From positions 1-13,022 of the forward strand of contig CAYYWP010000132.1 of assembly GCA_964475125.1 (NCBI GenBank): 13,022 nucleotides of DNA, written 5' to 3'. This document shows, piece by piece, positions 1 through 7,504 of this stretch. A model generated the notes under the pieces. That model had not been told where the DNA came from, ran no database searches, and saw nothing but the letters and a program-made list of their open reading frames with translations. This stretch comes from CAYYWP01 sp964475125. Lineage in GTDB: Bacteria > Desulfobacterota > Binatia > HRBIN30 > CADEER01. The first letter of the stretch is position 1. Each line of letters starts with the position of its first letter. Both the position numbers and the translations under genes were made by a program.

Positions 1-6
1 TGCCGC

Positions 7-55
7 AACGTGTTCCGCTCACCCTGAGCCCGTCGAAGGGTGGGCGGAACACGTT
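7..55. repeat. Long REP-like hairpin, copy 1
   Basis: Arms 7-25 and 37-55 form a 19-bp stem with one G-T wobble (19/43) around an 11-nt loop, gagcccgtcga. The loop and the inner ten base pairs recur at 7505-7535, with paired substitutions in the stem. The tail at 54-73 (ttcttgaacgggccgttaga) is also related to the tail of copy 2, about 15 of 20 positions matching. No T run follows, so it is not a standard intrinsic terminator. It resembles dispersed palindromes with a CTGAGCCCGTCGAAGG-type core that occur in many bacterial genomes. Confidence 0.85.
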
Positions 56-271
56 CTTGAACGGGCCGTTAGAGATGGCCCGCCCGGTAGCCGGTGGAGC
101 GCGCCGCTCCGCGGCGCACGGCCGCGCCGTCACGGATCCATTCCCGCCCGGCATGGATTTCGCCGCATTCGCGGCGATGCGGGGCCTCGTCATGCGCCGC
201 GGAGGAGCGCGTTCCGCCGGCTCGGGGGCGTTGCACTTCGCCGCTTTGCTATGCCAGCAGTGGGCCTCAGG

Positions 272-277
272 AAGGAG
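272..277 (+). promoter_or_regulatory. Ribosome binding site deciding the msrB start
   Basis: AAGGAG lies 12 nt before the ATG at 290. This favours 290 over the in-frame ATG at 251, which lies upstream of the Shine-Dalgarno sequence and would add 13 residues not typical of the family. Confidence 0.65.
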
Positions 278-289
278 ACAAGCACGGCC

Positions 290-736
<447 letters not shown>

Positions 737-780
737 ACGCTCATCGACGGTAGACCCACGAGCAACGGCGACGAGCCCTC

Positions 781-2220
781 TCACGTCGGGGACTCGCCGC
801 GCGCCAGCGGGATACCGAGCTCCTCGAGCTTGCGGTAGAGCGACGACAGCGACACGCCGAGATGCTCGGCTGCCTGTCGCTTGTCGTGATCGACGCGGTT
901 CAGCACGGCGTGGATGTGGGCGCGCTCGTAGGCGCGCAGCGCCTCGCGCAGATTGTCGCCGGCGGGGACCGCCAGCGCGTCTTCGTTGCGCAGGCTGCGC
1001 GGCAGGTCCGCGAGCGTGATCCAGTCGCCGTCGCCGAGAATCATGGCGTGCTCGACGACGTTGTCGAGCTCGCGCACGTTGCCCTTCCACGGCAGCGACA
1101 GAAACACCTTCAGAGTCGCGGCGTCGACGCCCTTGAAGCCGCGCCGCAGCTCGCGGTTGTGTTGGCGGATGAAATGCTCGACCAGGGCCGGAATGTCCTC
1201 GCGGCGTTCGCGCAGCGGGGGAATCTCGATGCCGAAGACGTTCAGGCGGTAGTACAGATCGTCACGGAAGCGGCCGGCATCGACCTCGCGGCGCAGCTCG
1301 CGATTGCTGGCGGCGATGATGCGCACGTCGGCGCGCACCGGGGTCGTCGCCCCGACGGCGAGCACTTCCTTGTTCTCGATCAGGCGCAACAGCTTGACCT
1401 GCAGGCCGAGCGGCAGGTCGCCGATCTCGTCGAGAAAGATCGTGCCGTGACGGGCGTGCTGGAAGAGGCCTTCCTGATTGCTCACCGCGCCGGTGAAGGC
1501 ACCGCGCACGTGCCCGAACAGTTGGCTCTCGAGCAGCGTCTCCGGGATGGCGCCGCAGTTGACCGGCAGGAAGATCGCCTCGCGCCGGTCGCTGAAGTGG
1601 TGGATGGCACGGGCGACGACCTCCTTGCCGACGCCGCTCTCACCGGTGATCAGCACCGTGCTCGGCACGGGGGCGACGCGCTTGATCAGGGTCATGACCT
1701 CGCGCATGGCCGACGACTGGCCGACCAGGTGATCGAAGTCCCACTGCCGGTCGACCTGGCTGCGCAAGAACTGCCGCTCCCAGGCGATCTGCCGGTAGTT
1801 GATCAAGTTGGCGAGCTTGTGCAGCAGATCGTCGAACAGCACCGGCTTGAGCAAGTAGTCCTGCGCCCCGGCGCGCAGCGCTTCCACGGCGCTGTCGACG
1901 GTGGCGTGCGCGGTCATGATCAGGACCAGCGTCTGGGGGGTGATCTCGCGCGTGCGGCGCAACACGGCGAGCCCATCGACGCCCGGCATGCGCAGGTCGG
2001 AGAGCACGATATCGAACTCGCGCTGGGCCAGCGCCTCGATGGCCGCGCTGCCGTCGGGCACCGCGACGACCTCGTACCCCTCTTCCCGCAGCACCTGGGT
2101 CAGGCTGTCGCGCACCCCTTCTTCGTCTTCCGCGATCAGGATGCAGCCGCGGGCGCTTTCGGTCGTCGGCATGTCCATGAATGGTAGGAAACGCTTTCCC
2201 GCGCCGCAAACGCGATTCAT
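781..2220 (-). CDS. NtrC-family sigma-54-dependent response regulator
   Basis: A cytoplasmic two-component regulator that, when phosphorylated, should activate RNA polymerase holding sigma-54. Of 479 aa, the receiver domain covers about 26-140: acidic residues E31/D32, phospho-acceptor D75 in SDLRMPG, T103 and K125. The AAA+ domain covers about 162-395: Walker A GESGVGKE (193-200), sigma-54-contacting GAFTGA (240-245), Walker B IFLDEIGDL (261-269) and the RFRDDLYYRLN region (317-327). A Fis-type helix-turn-helix closes the protein (about 435-468). All activator hallmarks are intact. The ATG at 2220 overlaps the TGA of the CBS gene (ATGA), suggesting translational coupling; in-frame ATGs at 2178 and 2172 are alternatives that fit the usual start just before the receiver domain. 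No sensor kinase is encoded in the window, so partner and signal are unknown. Confidence 0.95.
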   Translation of the reverse strand: MNRVCGAGKRFLPFMDMPTTESARGCILIAEDEEGVRDSLTQVLREEGYEVVAVPDGSAAIEALAQREFDIVLSDLRMPGVDGLAVLRRTREITPQTLVLIMTAHATVDSAVEALRAGAQDYLLKPVLFDDLLHKLANLINYRQIAWERQFLRSQVDRQWDFDHLVGQSSAMREVMTLIKRVAPVPSTVLITGESGVGKEVVARAIHHFSDRREAIFLPVNCGAIPETLLESQLFGHVRGAFTGAVSNQEGLFQHARHGTIFLDEIGDLPLGLQVKLLRLIENKEVLAVGATTPVRADVRIIAASNRELRREVDAGRFRDDLYYRLNVFGIEIPPLRERREDIPALVEHFIRQHNRELRRGFKGVDAATLKVFLSLPWKGNVRELDNVVEHAMILGDGDWITLADLPRSLRNEDALAVPAGDNLREALRAYERAHIHAVLNRVDHDKRQAAEHLGVSLSSLYRKLEELGIPLARGESPT

Positions 2221-2792
2221 CCGCTCGCCGCCGGCGCCGCCCGGGCGAGCATCCGGGCCAGCAGCTGCAGGCAGTCGGTCTCGCTGATGAGCCCGGCGAG
2301 GCGCCGCTCATCGTCGACCACCGGCAAGCAGCCGAAGCGGCCGTCGATCATCGCCGCGACCGCCTGGTGAATCGTCCAGTCCGGCCGGGCGGCGACCACG
2401 TCGTGGGCCATCACGTCGGCGACCCGCACGGTAGCGAGCCATTCGCGCTCCGCCGCCGGCCGCAGTTGCAGCACCGACGAGATGGCGCCGCGAAACAAGT
2501 CGCGCTGGGACAAGATGCCGACCAGGCGGTTCCCGGCGTCGACGACTGGCATGTGGCGGATGCGCCCCAACGTCATCACATCGTGGGCCAGGTCGAGGCG
2601 GTCCGAGGCTCCGAGCGTGACGACTTCGGTATTCATCAGGTCGCGCACGTGCGTCGGCTGTTCGAACATGCCGCAGGGATGTTCAACTTGCGTGCCGGCA
2701 TTCGGGGGTGTGGCGGAGTCGAGTTTTGCCGCCCAGTCTTGCGGAACTGGGAAGGACGGCTGCGGCACGTTTGCAGACGTGGGAATCGCCAC
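2217..2792 (-). CDS. Two-CBS-domain protein
   Basis: A 191-aa soluble protein made of a poorly conserved N-terminal stretch (about 1-46) and two CBS domains (about 48-106 and 122-182). Typical CBS patterns are visible: VRDLMNTEVVTLGASD, IRHMPVVDAGNRLVGILSQRDL, then VADVMAHDVVAARPDW and GCLPVVDDERRLAGLISETD. Tandem CBS pairs bind adenine nucleotides or related ligands and act as energy or ligand sensors; the ligand here is not determinable. The start is uncertain: the GTG at 2792 has no clear Shine-Dalgarno sequence, and the ATG at 2669 (MFEQPTHVRDLM) would begin directly at CBS1, also without one. The stop overlaps the regulator start, so the two products are probably made together. Its place between a kinase fusion and a response regulator suggests a signalling role (inference). 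Confidence 0.88.
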   Translation of the reverse strand: MAIPTSANVPQPSFPVPQDWAAKLDSATPPNAGTQVEHPCGMFEQPTHVRDLMNTEVVTLGASDRLDLAHDVMTLGRIRHMPVVDAGNRLVGILSQRDLFRGAISSVLQLRPAAEREWLATVRVADVMAHDVVAARPDWTIHQAVAAMIDGRFGCLPVVDDERRLAGLISETDCLQLLARMLARAAPAASG

Positions 2793-2882
2793 GGTCGAGG
2801 GCAGGGGCCATGAGGCGGCACGACCGCCATCCGGTTACCCGCCGGGCCACCACCGCCGCCCCGGGGCGCGCGCCGTGCAACC
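2793..2882. other. 90-nt gap between kinase fusion and CBS genes
   Basis: GC-rich, with no recognisable promoter, terminator or small gene. The gap is compatible with either read-through from the kinase gene or an internal promoter that I cannot identify. Confidence 0.4.
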
Positions 2883-4511
2883 CTACAGCTGGCGGCGGAG
2901 CTCGGATTCGATGTGGCTGACGATGTCGGCAGTCGGCCGGGCGGTATCCGCGGCGAACCGCGGCTCATCGGCGGCGAAGGGCTCCCAGGCGCTCCGCTGG
3001 GCGGCGAAGACGGACCAATCGGCGTCGGAAGGGTCGTCGTCGCGCTCGGCGCGTGCGGCGAGGCGCCGGCGCACGGTGTCGTCGTCGGCCCGGCACTCGA
3101 CGAAGACGATCGGCGCGGCGCTGCGCGCCGCCACGCTGCGGGCGGCGTCGCGGTCGCGGCGATGCAGAAAGGTGGCGTCGACGATGGCACCGCCGCCAGC
3201 GGCCAGCGCGGCCTCGGCGGCGTCGTACATGGCGGCGTACGTTGCCGCGCTGCGCTCGGGCGTGTACAGCGCCGGGCCGGGCCGCGCGGTCGGGGCGAGG
3301 CCGGCCAGGCGCTTGCGCGTGCGGTCGGAATTGATCAGCTCGAAACCGGTGCGCGCGGCCAGTGCCGCGGCGAGCGTCGACTTGCCGCTGCCGCTGAGGC
3401 CGCAGACGATGATCAGCGCGGCGCGCTGCGACCAGGTATAGCGATAGGCCAGGGCGAAGTGTCGCTCGGCGCTCAGCCGCGCCGCGTCGCGCGCCGGCGC
3501 GTCGACCTCGCTCTCGCGGCTCTTCAGGCTGTCCACCTTGCCGCGGATGTAGGCGCGCTGGCAGGCGTAGAACGGTACCACGCTCGGCAGCTCGGCGTCG
3601 TGCGCGTCGTCGGCGTAGCGCGCCACCAGGCGGGCGGCGAGGTCGCGGCGGCCGTGGTACTCCAGATCCATGGCGAGAAACGCGACCTCGGCGGCGACGT
3701 CGCGGTGGCGGAACTGCGGATTGAACTCGATGCAATCGAAGATCACCAGGTGGTCGTCGAGGCAGCAGACGTGCTCGGCGTGCAGATCGCCGTGGCCGTC
3801 GCGAATGCGCCCGCCGGCCTGGCGCTGGCGCAGCAGGGGCGCGAGGCGATCGAGCGCAGCGTGACACCAGGCCTGGATGGTGCGGTCGTCGGCGGCGCTG
3901 ATCGTGTCGCCGTGCAACGCCGCGACCTCGGCGAAGTCGTCGTCCATCAGTCGGGCGATGATGGCCGGATCGCCGCCGCGCGCCACCTCGGGGCCGGCGT
4001 CGGCCGTGGCGTGAAAGGCGACCAGGCGCGCCGCGATGCGATCGATCAGCGCCTCCGCCACGGCGTCGCGCTCGAGCAGGCGCGCCAGCATCCGCTCGCT
4101 CGGCAGGCGCCGCATGTGGACGGCGTACTCGACCGCGCCGGCGTCGAGCTCATCGGCGAGCTCGAAGCCGCCGGCCCGCGGGCGAATCGCGACGACCCCC
4201 CGATAGGTGTCACCGGCGAGGCGGCGATTGAGGCGGACCTCTTCGCCGCAGAAGTAGCGCCGGCGTTCGAGGGTGGAGAAGTCGAGAAAGGCGAAGCGCA
4301 CCGGTTTCTTGACCTTGTAGACCCGATCGCCGGCGAGAAAGACGTACGAGATATGCGTCTGGATCAGCTCCACCCGCTTGGGCCGGTGGGGATAAAACGC
4401 CGCCTGGCACATCGCCTCGATGAGCGGTGGGAGGGGGGTCGCGGAGGAAGGGTGTGACCGGTGACCGGTGACCAGTGACCGGTCCGCTGGCGATGAGCTG
4501 GTCGGTGTCAA
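2883..4511 (-). CDS. Fusion of APH-like kinase domain and P-loop kinase domain
   Basis: A 542-aa protein of the COG2187-COG0645 type, often labelled bifunctional aminoglycoside phosphotransferase/ATP-binding protein; the true substrate is not established. The N-terminal half has an APH-like fold signature: VYKVKKP (64-70, probable nucleotide-binding lysine), HGDLHAEHV (240-248, catalytic loop) and IFDCIEFN (257-264, metal-binding Asp259). The C-terminal half is a small-molecule-kinase-like P-loop domain: GLSGSGKST (371-379), INSDRTRKRL (393-402) and VDATFLHRRDRD (444-455). The start is TTG at 4511: AGGAGGT lies 5 nt upstream and an in-frame TAG sits at 4515-4517. No ATG/GTG/TTG follows until Met34 (4412), which would cut off PLPPLIEA, a segment resembling the family N-terminus as I remember it. 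Residues 11-20 (RSLVTGHRSH) are encoded by a GTGACC repeat array. Antibiotic resistance should not be inferred from the name. Confidence 0.88.
   Translation of the reverse strand: MTPTSSSPADRSLVTGHRSHPSSATPLPPLIEAMCQAAFYPHRPKRVELIQTHISYVFLAGDRVYKVKKPVRFAFLDFSTLERRRYFCGEEVRLNRRLAGDTYRGVVAIRPRAGGFELADELDAGAVEYAVHMRRLPSERMLARLLERDAVAEALIDRIAARLVAFHATADAGPEVARGGDPAIIARLMDDDFAEVAALHGDTISAADDRTIQAWCHAALDRLAPLLRQRQAGGRIRDGHGDLHAEHVCCLDDHLVIFDCIEFNPQFRHRDVAAEVAFLAMDLEYHGRRDLAARLVARYADDAHDAELPSVVPFYACQRAYIRGKVDSLKSRESEVDAPARDAARLSAERHFALAYRYTWSQRAALIIVCGLSGSGKSTLAAALAARTGFELINSDRTRKRLAGLAPTARPGPALYTPERSAATYAAMYDAAEAALAAGGGAIVDATFLHRRDRDAARSVAARSAAPIVFVECRADDDTVRRRLAARAERDDDPSDADWSVFAAQRSAWEPFAADEPRFAADTARPTADIVSHIESELRRQL
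4454..4483 (+). repeat. GTGACCR heptamer array A
   Basis: Four perfect tandem heptamers (GTGACCG, GTGACCG, GTGACCA, GTGACCG) followed by GT. The array lies inside the 5' end of the kinase-fusion gene. On the coding (minus) strand it reads CGGTCAC/TGGTCAC, which has no stop codon in any frame, and it encodes the peptide RSLVTGHRSH. Confidence 0.9.
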
Positions 4512-4523
4512 TCCCTACCTCCT
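4512..4523 (-). promoter_or_regulatory. Strong ribosome binding site for the kinase fusion (TTG start)
   Basis: Reading the minus strand, AGGAGGT (4523-4517) is followed by AGGGA and then TTG at 4511. This near-perfect Shine-Dalgarno sequence at good spacing is the main reason for choosing the TTG start. It lies between the two inverted heptamer arrays, so in the mRNA it could sit in the loop of a large hairpin. Confidence 0.65.
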
Positions 4524-4538
4524 GGCGATCTCGACCTT

Positions 4539-4603
4539 ACCAGTCACCGGTGACTGGTCACTGGTCACTGGTTACCGGTCACCGGTCACCGGCTGCCGGT
4601 CAC
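4539..4603 (-). repeat. GTGACCR heptamer array B, degenerate
   Basis: Read on the minus strand, this is a run of GTGACCG/GTGACCA heptamers with a few altered units (GCAGCCG, GTAACCA). It ends in a perfect 20-bp palindrome at 4539-4558 (ACCAGTCACCGGTGACTGGT) where the unit orientation flips. The TGA of the first unit is the stop codon of the potB-like gene (4600-4602). Arrays A and B are inverted with respect to each other and can pair across the interval that carries the kinase-fusion ribosome binding site. Confidence 0.88.
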
Positions 4604-5493
4604 GCTCCGCTCCGGTGCGGCTGGCGCCGCCCGGTGAACCAGAAGGCGACGGCGAACGCCAGCATCAGCACGATGCCGAGGGCGGCGCCGAATGGCCAGT
4701 TGCGGGCGTTGCCCTTGAACTGGTTCTCGATGATGTTGCCGATCATGTCGACGCGGCCGCCGCCGAGGATGTCGTTGACGGCGTACAAGCCGAGCGCGGG
4801 CACGAATACCAACAGCACCCCGGCGGTGATGCCGGGCGAGGTCATCGGTACGATGACCTTGGAGAAGGCGCGCAGCGGGCCGGCGCCGAGGTCGAAGGCC
4901 GCTTCGACGAGCGCGTTGTCGAGTTTTTCCACCGAGGTGTAGATGGGCAGGATCATGAACGGCAGGAAGGTGTAGACCAGTCCCAGGATGACGGCACCGG
5001 GCGTGTACAGCATCTCGAACGGCTGCGCGATCAGCCCGTACTGCACCATGACGCTATTGAGCAGGCCCTCGCTCTTCAGGATCGTCACCCAGGCGTAGGT
5101 GCGAATCAGAAAGCTGGTCCAGAACGGCACCATCACCAGCATCAACAGCCGGTTGCGCCAGTGCTCCGGGGCGCGGCCGATGAAGTAGGCGACCGGGTAG
5201 CCCATCAGCAGGCAGAACGCGGTGGTGATGGCGGAGAAGGCCAGCGAGCGTACGACGATTTGCAGATAGGTCGGGTCGAAGACGGCGGCGTAGTTGGCGA
5301 GCGTGAAACTGTAGACGACGCCGCCGAGCGTGCCGCGCTCGCAGAAGCTGTAGATCAGCATGATGAGCGTCGGCGCGACGACGAAAGCCGCCACCCACAG
5401 GAAGAGCGGGGCGATCAGCAACCAGGTCGTCAGGCTGGCGGCGCGCTGGCGTGTCGGTGCCGCGTGGCCGAGCTGGGTCGCTTCCGTCCGCAT
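4600..5493 (-). CDS. potB: Spermidine/putrescine-type ABC transporter permease, PotB-like
   Basis: Inner-membrane permease subunit of a polyamine-type importer. It has 297 aa with six hydrophobic segments beginning near residues 22, 83, 115, 163, 222 and 268. The cytoplasmic coupling loop is clear: VEAAFDLGAGPLRAFSKVIVP (196-216), the EAA motif that docks on the ATPase. Other PotB-like stretches are PFWTSFLIRTYAW (123-135) and NDILGGGRVDMIGNIIENQF (240-259). It lies 35 nt after the potD-like gene in the same direction, so the two are probably co-transcribed. The stop codon is the TGA of the first heptamer of array B, so the C-terminus (RQPHRSGA) ends exactly where the repeat begins. Subfamily is clear; whether the ligand is putrescine, spermidine or another cation is not decidable here. 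Confidence 0.93.
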   Translation of the reverse strand: MRTEATQLGHAAPTRQRAASLTTWLLIAPLFLWVAAFVVAPTLIMLIYSFCERGTLGGVVYSFTLANYAAVFDPTYLQIVVRSLAFSAITTAFCLLMGYPVAYFIGRAPEHWRNRLLMLVMVPFWTSFLIRTYAWVTILKSEGLLNSVMVQYGLIAQPFEMLYTPGAVILGLVYTFLPFMILPIYTSVEKLDNALVEAAFDLGAGPLRAFSKVIVPMTSPGITAGVLLVFVPALGLYAVNDILGGGRVDMIGNIIENQFKGNARNWPFGAALGIVLMLAFAVAFWFTGRRQPHRSGA

Positions 5494-5528
5494 GCTGAGA
5501 GCTCGCTGGTCGGCGCCCGGCGGCCGCG

Positions 5529-6566
5529 CTAGCCCTGTGCCTTGAGGTCGGTCACCAACTTGTCGATCGGTACCGCGGCCTCGCCGATGTCGCGGAAGAG
5601 CTCGAGCTTGGGCTTGCCGGGCGGGTAGCTGGCGGGATTGGCCAGCTCCTCCGCGGTCAGCAGCTTGCGCGCCTCGAGGTTGGGGTTGGTGTAGGGGAAG
5701 TCGACGGAGATGAGCTTACTGACCTCGGGGCGCAGGATGTAGTTCATGAACAACATCGCGCCGTCCGGATTCGGGGCGTCGATCGGAATGGCCAGACTGT
5801 CGACGTACTGGTGGGCCCCCTCGGCGGGCAGGGTGTACTTGAACTTCTTGTCTTCGTTGTAGAGCAGCGCCGCCTCGCCGGACCACACCACGCCGAGATC
5901 GACGTCGCCATTCAGCAGCGCGGTCTTCGGGCTGTCGGAGTCGTACACCTTCACCAGCGGCAGCCACTGCTGCAGGATCGGCTTCACCTGCTCGAGGTTC
6001 TCGGGCGTGACGTCGTTGGGCCCCTTGCCGAGCGTCGCCAGCGACCAACTGACGATCTCGCGCGGATCGTCGAGCACGACGATGCGGCCCTTGTATTTGT
6101 CCTGAAAGACGTCCTTGTAACTCTTGATGTCGTCGCCGACCTTCTCGGTGTTGACGACGATGCCGACCGAGCCGCTCAACCACGGCACGGAGTACTTCCC
6201 GTCCGGGTCGGTGGGGAGGTTCCTGAACTCCGGCGCGATGTTCTTGATGTTGGGGACTTTCGACCAGTCGACCTCCCGCAGGCGCTTCTCCTTGATCAGC
6301 GCCTCGATGGTGTACTCCGACGGCTGAATGAGGTCGTACTTCTGCGCCCCGGAGACCAGTTTGGCGAGCATCTCCTCGTTCGAGGCGTAGGTCTCGTAGT
6401 TCACTTTGATGCCGGTCTCCTTGGTGAAGCCGTCGATGACGCTCTGCGGAACGTATTCCGACCAGGCGAACAGGTTGAGCTCCTTCGGCGCCTGCTGCGA
6501 AGACTGGCAGGCACTGAGCGCGGCCGCGGCGAGCGCGGCGGCGACGGTGATCGCGATGCGCTTCAT
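5529..6566 (-). CDS. potD: Polyamine-type ABC transporter substrate-binding lipoprotein, PotD-like
   Basis: Captures the ligand outside the inner membrane and delivers it to the two permeases. The 345-aa product starts with a lipoprotein signal peptide, with lipobox LSAC and lipidated Cys20. The mature part begins with the family pattern ELNLFAWSEYVPQSVIDGFTKETG and continues with YDLIQPSEYTIEALIKEKRL, VPWLSGSVGIVVNT and DVDLGVVWSGEAALL. The ATG at 6566 is preceded by GGGAGGACCC, a good ribosome binding site. It lies 27 nt after the potC-like stop and 35 nt before potB-like, in the middle of the transporter genes; in many pot operons potD comes last. Family assignment is strong, but relatives bind putrescine, spermidine and other compounds, so specificity is open. 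Confidence 0.94.
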   Translation of the reverse strand: MKRIAITVAAALAAAALSACQSSQQAPKELNLFAWSEYVPQSVIDGFTKETGIKVNYETYASNEEMLAKLVSGAQKYDLIQPSEYTIEALIKEKRLREVDWSKVPNIKNIAPEFRNLPTDPDGKYSVPWLSGSVGIVVNTEKVGDDIKSYKDVFQDKYKGRIVVLDDPREIVSWSLATLGKGPNDVTPENLEQVKPILQQWLPLVKVYDSDSPKTALLNGDVDLGVVWSGEAALLYNEDKKFKYTLPAEGAHQYVDSLAIPIDAPNPDGAMLFMNYILRPEVSKLISVDFPYTNPNLEARKLLTAEELANPASYPPGKPKLELFRDIGEAAVPIDKLVTDLKAQG

Positions 6567-6593
6567 GGGTCCTCCCTTCGGCTCGTGTACGGC

Positions 6594-7367
6594 TCAGCGG
6601 TTACGCCGTTTGAGTAACTCGGTGACGACCACCAACAAGACGGTGGCGACGATGAAGATGGTGGAGATGGCGTTCAGCGTCGGATCGAGGCCCTTCTTCA
6701 CCCGCCCGAAGATCTCCAGCGGCAGCGTGCGGGTGCCGGCGCTGGCGGTGAAGTAGGTGACGATCAGTTCGTCGAGCGACAAGGTGAACGACATCAGCGC
6801 GCCGGAGACGATGGCCGGCATCAGATAGGGCACCAGCACGCGCCGGAAGGCGACCGCCGGCGTGGCGCCGAGATCCATCGCCGCTTCCTCCAGCGACGGG
6901 TCGAGTCCCTCCAGCCGCGCCTGCACGGCGACCAGCACGAAGGGGAAGCAGAAGGTGACGTGCGAGATGATGATGGTGCTGAAGCCGAGCTCGAGGTGGA
7001 TGACGACAAACAGGATCAACAGGCTGACCCCCATGATCACCTCGGGAATGATCATCGGGATGAAGATCAGCGTCTGCCACAGCCGCACGCCGGGGAAGCG
7101 GTAGCGATGCAGCAGCCAGGCGCCGCCGGTGCCGAGCAGCACGGCCGCCAGCGTGCTCACCACCGCGACGATCAGACTGTTGTGCAGCGAGCGCACCAGC
7201 ACGCTGTCGCGCCAGATCGCCGCGTACCATTCGAGCGTGAACCCTTCCCAGACGATGTTGAGGCGCGAGGTGTTGAAGGAGAAGCCGACCAAGATGGCGA
7301 TCGGGACGTAGAAGAAGACCATCACCAGGATGGTCCAGAAGCCGAGCAGTTTGTTGACCAGCTTCAT
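6594..7367 (-). CDS. potC: Spermidine/putrescine-type ABC transporter permease, PotC-like
   Basis: Second permease of the importer, 257 aa from the chosen start. PotC-like stretches include FNTSRLNIVWEGFTLEWY near the first periplasmic loop, IIISHVTFCFPFVLVAVQARL in the middle, and the EAA coupling loop EEAAMDLGATPAVAFRRVLVP (about 160-180). SFTLSLDELIVTYF follows, as in characterised PotC proteins. The frame is open to a GTG at 7412, but the ATG at 7367 (MKLVNKLLGFW) puts the first membrane helix at the usual distance from the N-terminus. Neither start has a well-spaced Shine-Dalgarno sequence. It is the first transporter gene in the transcription direction. No ATPase (PotA) gene is next to it, which is unusual for this family. 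Confidence 0.92.
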   Translation of the reverse strand: MKLVNKLLGFWTILVMVFFYVPIAILVGFSFNTSRLNIVWEGFTLEWYAAIWRDSVLVRSLHNSLIVAVVSTLAAVLLGTGGAWLLHRYRFPGVRLWQTLIFIPMIIPEVIMGVSLLILFVVIHLELGFSTIIISHVTFCFPFVLVAVQARLEGLDPSLEEAAMDLGATPAVAFRRVLVPYLMPAIVSGALMSFTLSLDELIVTYFTASAGTRTLPLEIFGRVKKGLDPTLNAISTIFIVATVLLVVVTELLKRRNR

Positions 7368-7411
7368 GTCCTGGCAGGCCTGTACATCTGCGCGCCCGAT
7401 TTTCCAAACCA

Positions 7412-7426
7412 CTGGCCGGGGGCCAG
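7412..7426. repeat. Short inverted repeat upstream of potC
   Basis: CTGGCC, GGG, GGCCAG: a 6-bp perfect stem with a 3-nt loop, 45 nt upstream of the preferred potC start. It could be a weak leader hairpin or chance in GC-rich DNA. Confidence 0.35.
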
Positions 7427-7459
7427 GGCGTTGTCCGAGAAAGGGTGTTGGGTTGTTAC

Positions 7460-7475
7460 GCGGTTAGGCGGTTAG
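7460..7475 (+). repeat. Tandem octamer GCGGTTAG x2
   Basis: Two perfect adjacent copies of GCGGTTAG lie in the region upstream of potC, about 95 nt before its preferred start. They may be an operator half-site pair or another simple-repeat seed; there is no further support. Confidence 0.45.
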
Positions 7476-7504
7476 CAGCACGTTGTTGCGGCACAAGCAC
7501 TTCC

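Larger units (their letters stand above)
1..289. other. Intergenic region upstream of msrB, no supported gene
   Basis: No credible gene is seen. The region holds the long hairpin at 7-55 (separate entry) followed by very GC-rich sequence. Small inverted repeats occur at 96-110 (6-bp stem GGAGCG/CGCTCC, 3-nt loop) and at 160-177 (7-bp stem TCGCCGC/GCGGCGA, loop ATTC); neither is followed by a T run. The short open frames here are arginine/alanine-rich and carry no domain signal. The msrB promoter presumably lies here, but I could not find a convincing -35/-10 or -24/-12 pair. Confidence 0.6.

Noticed and set aside
7..55. Intrinsic terminator
   Set aside because: The stem is strong but has no T run on either side, lies at no gene end visible in the window, and recurs as a dispersed element at 7505-7535.
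231..252. msrB promoter (TTGCAC ... TTTGCTAT)
   Set aside because: As sigma-70 the spacer is only about 10 nt, and as sigma-54 the -24/-12 spacing is wrong.
862..2187. 441-codon open frame on the + strand opposite the sigma-54 regulator
   Set aside because: It mirrors a gene with unmistakable receiver, AAA+ and Fis motifs; GC-rich codon bias keeps the opposite strand open, and the predicted peptide has no recognisable domain.
2913..4457. 514-codon open frame on the + strand opposite the kinase fusion
   Set aside because: Shadow of the real gene: low-complexity Ala/Gly/Arg/Val-rich translation, whereas the minus strand carries HGDLH and GLSGSGKST motifs.
2883..4511. Aminoglycoside resistance gene
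   Set aside because: The APH-like domain is part of a widespread fusion family of unknown substrate and lacks the overall layout of characterised resistance enzymes; the context is signalling and transport, not resistance.
4454..4603. CRISPR array
   Set aside because: Units are 7 nt, directly adjacent and without spacers; there are no 23-40 nt repeats and no cas genes.
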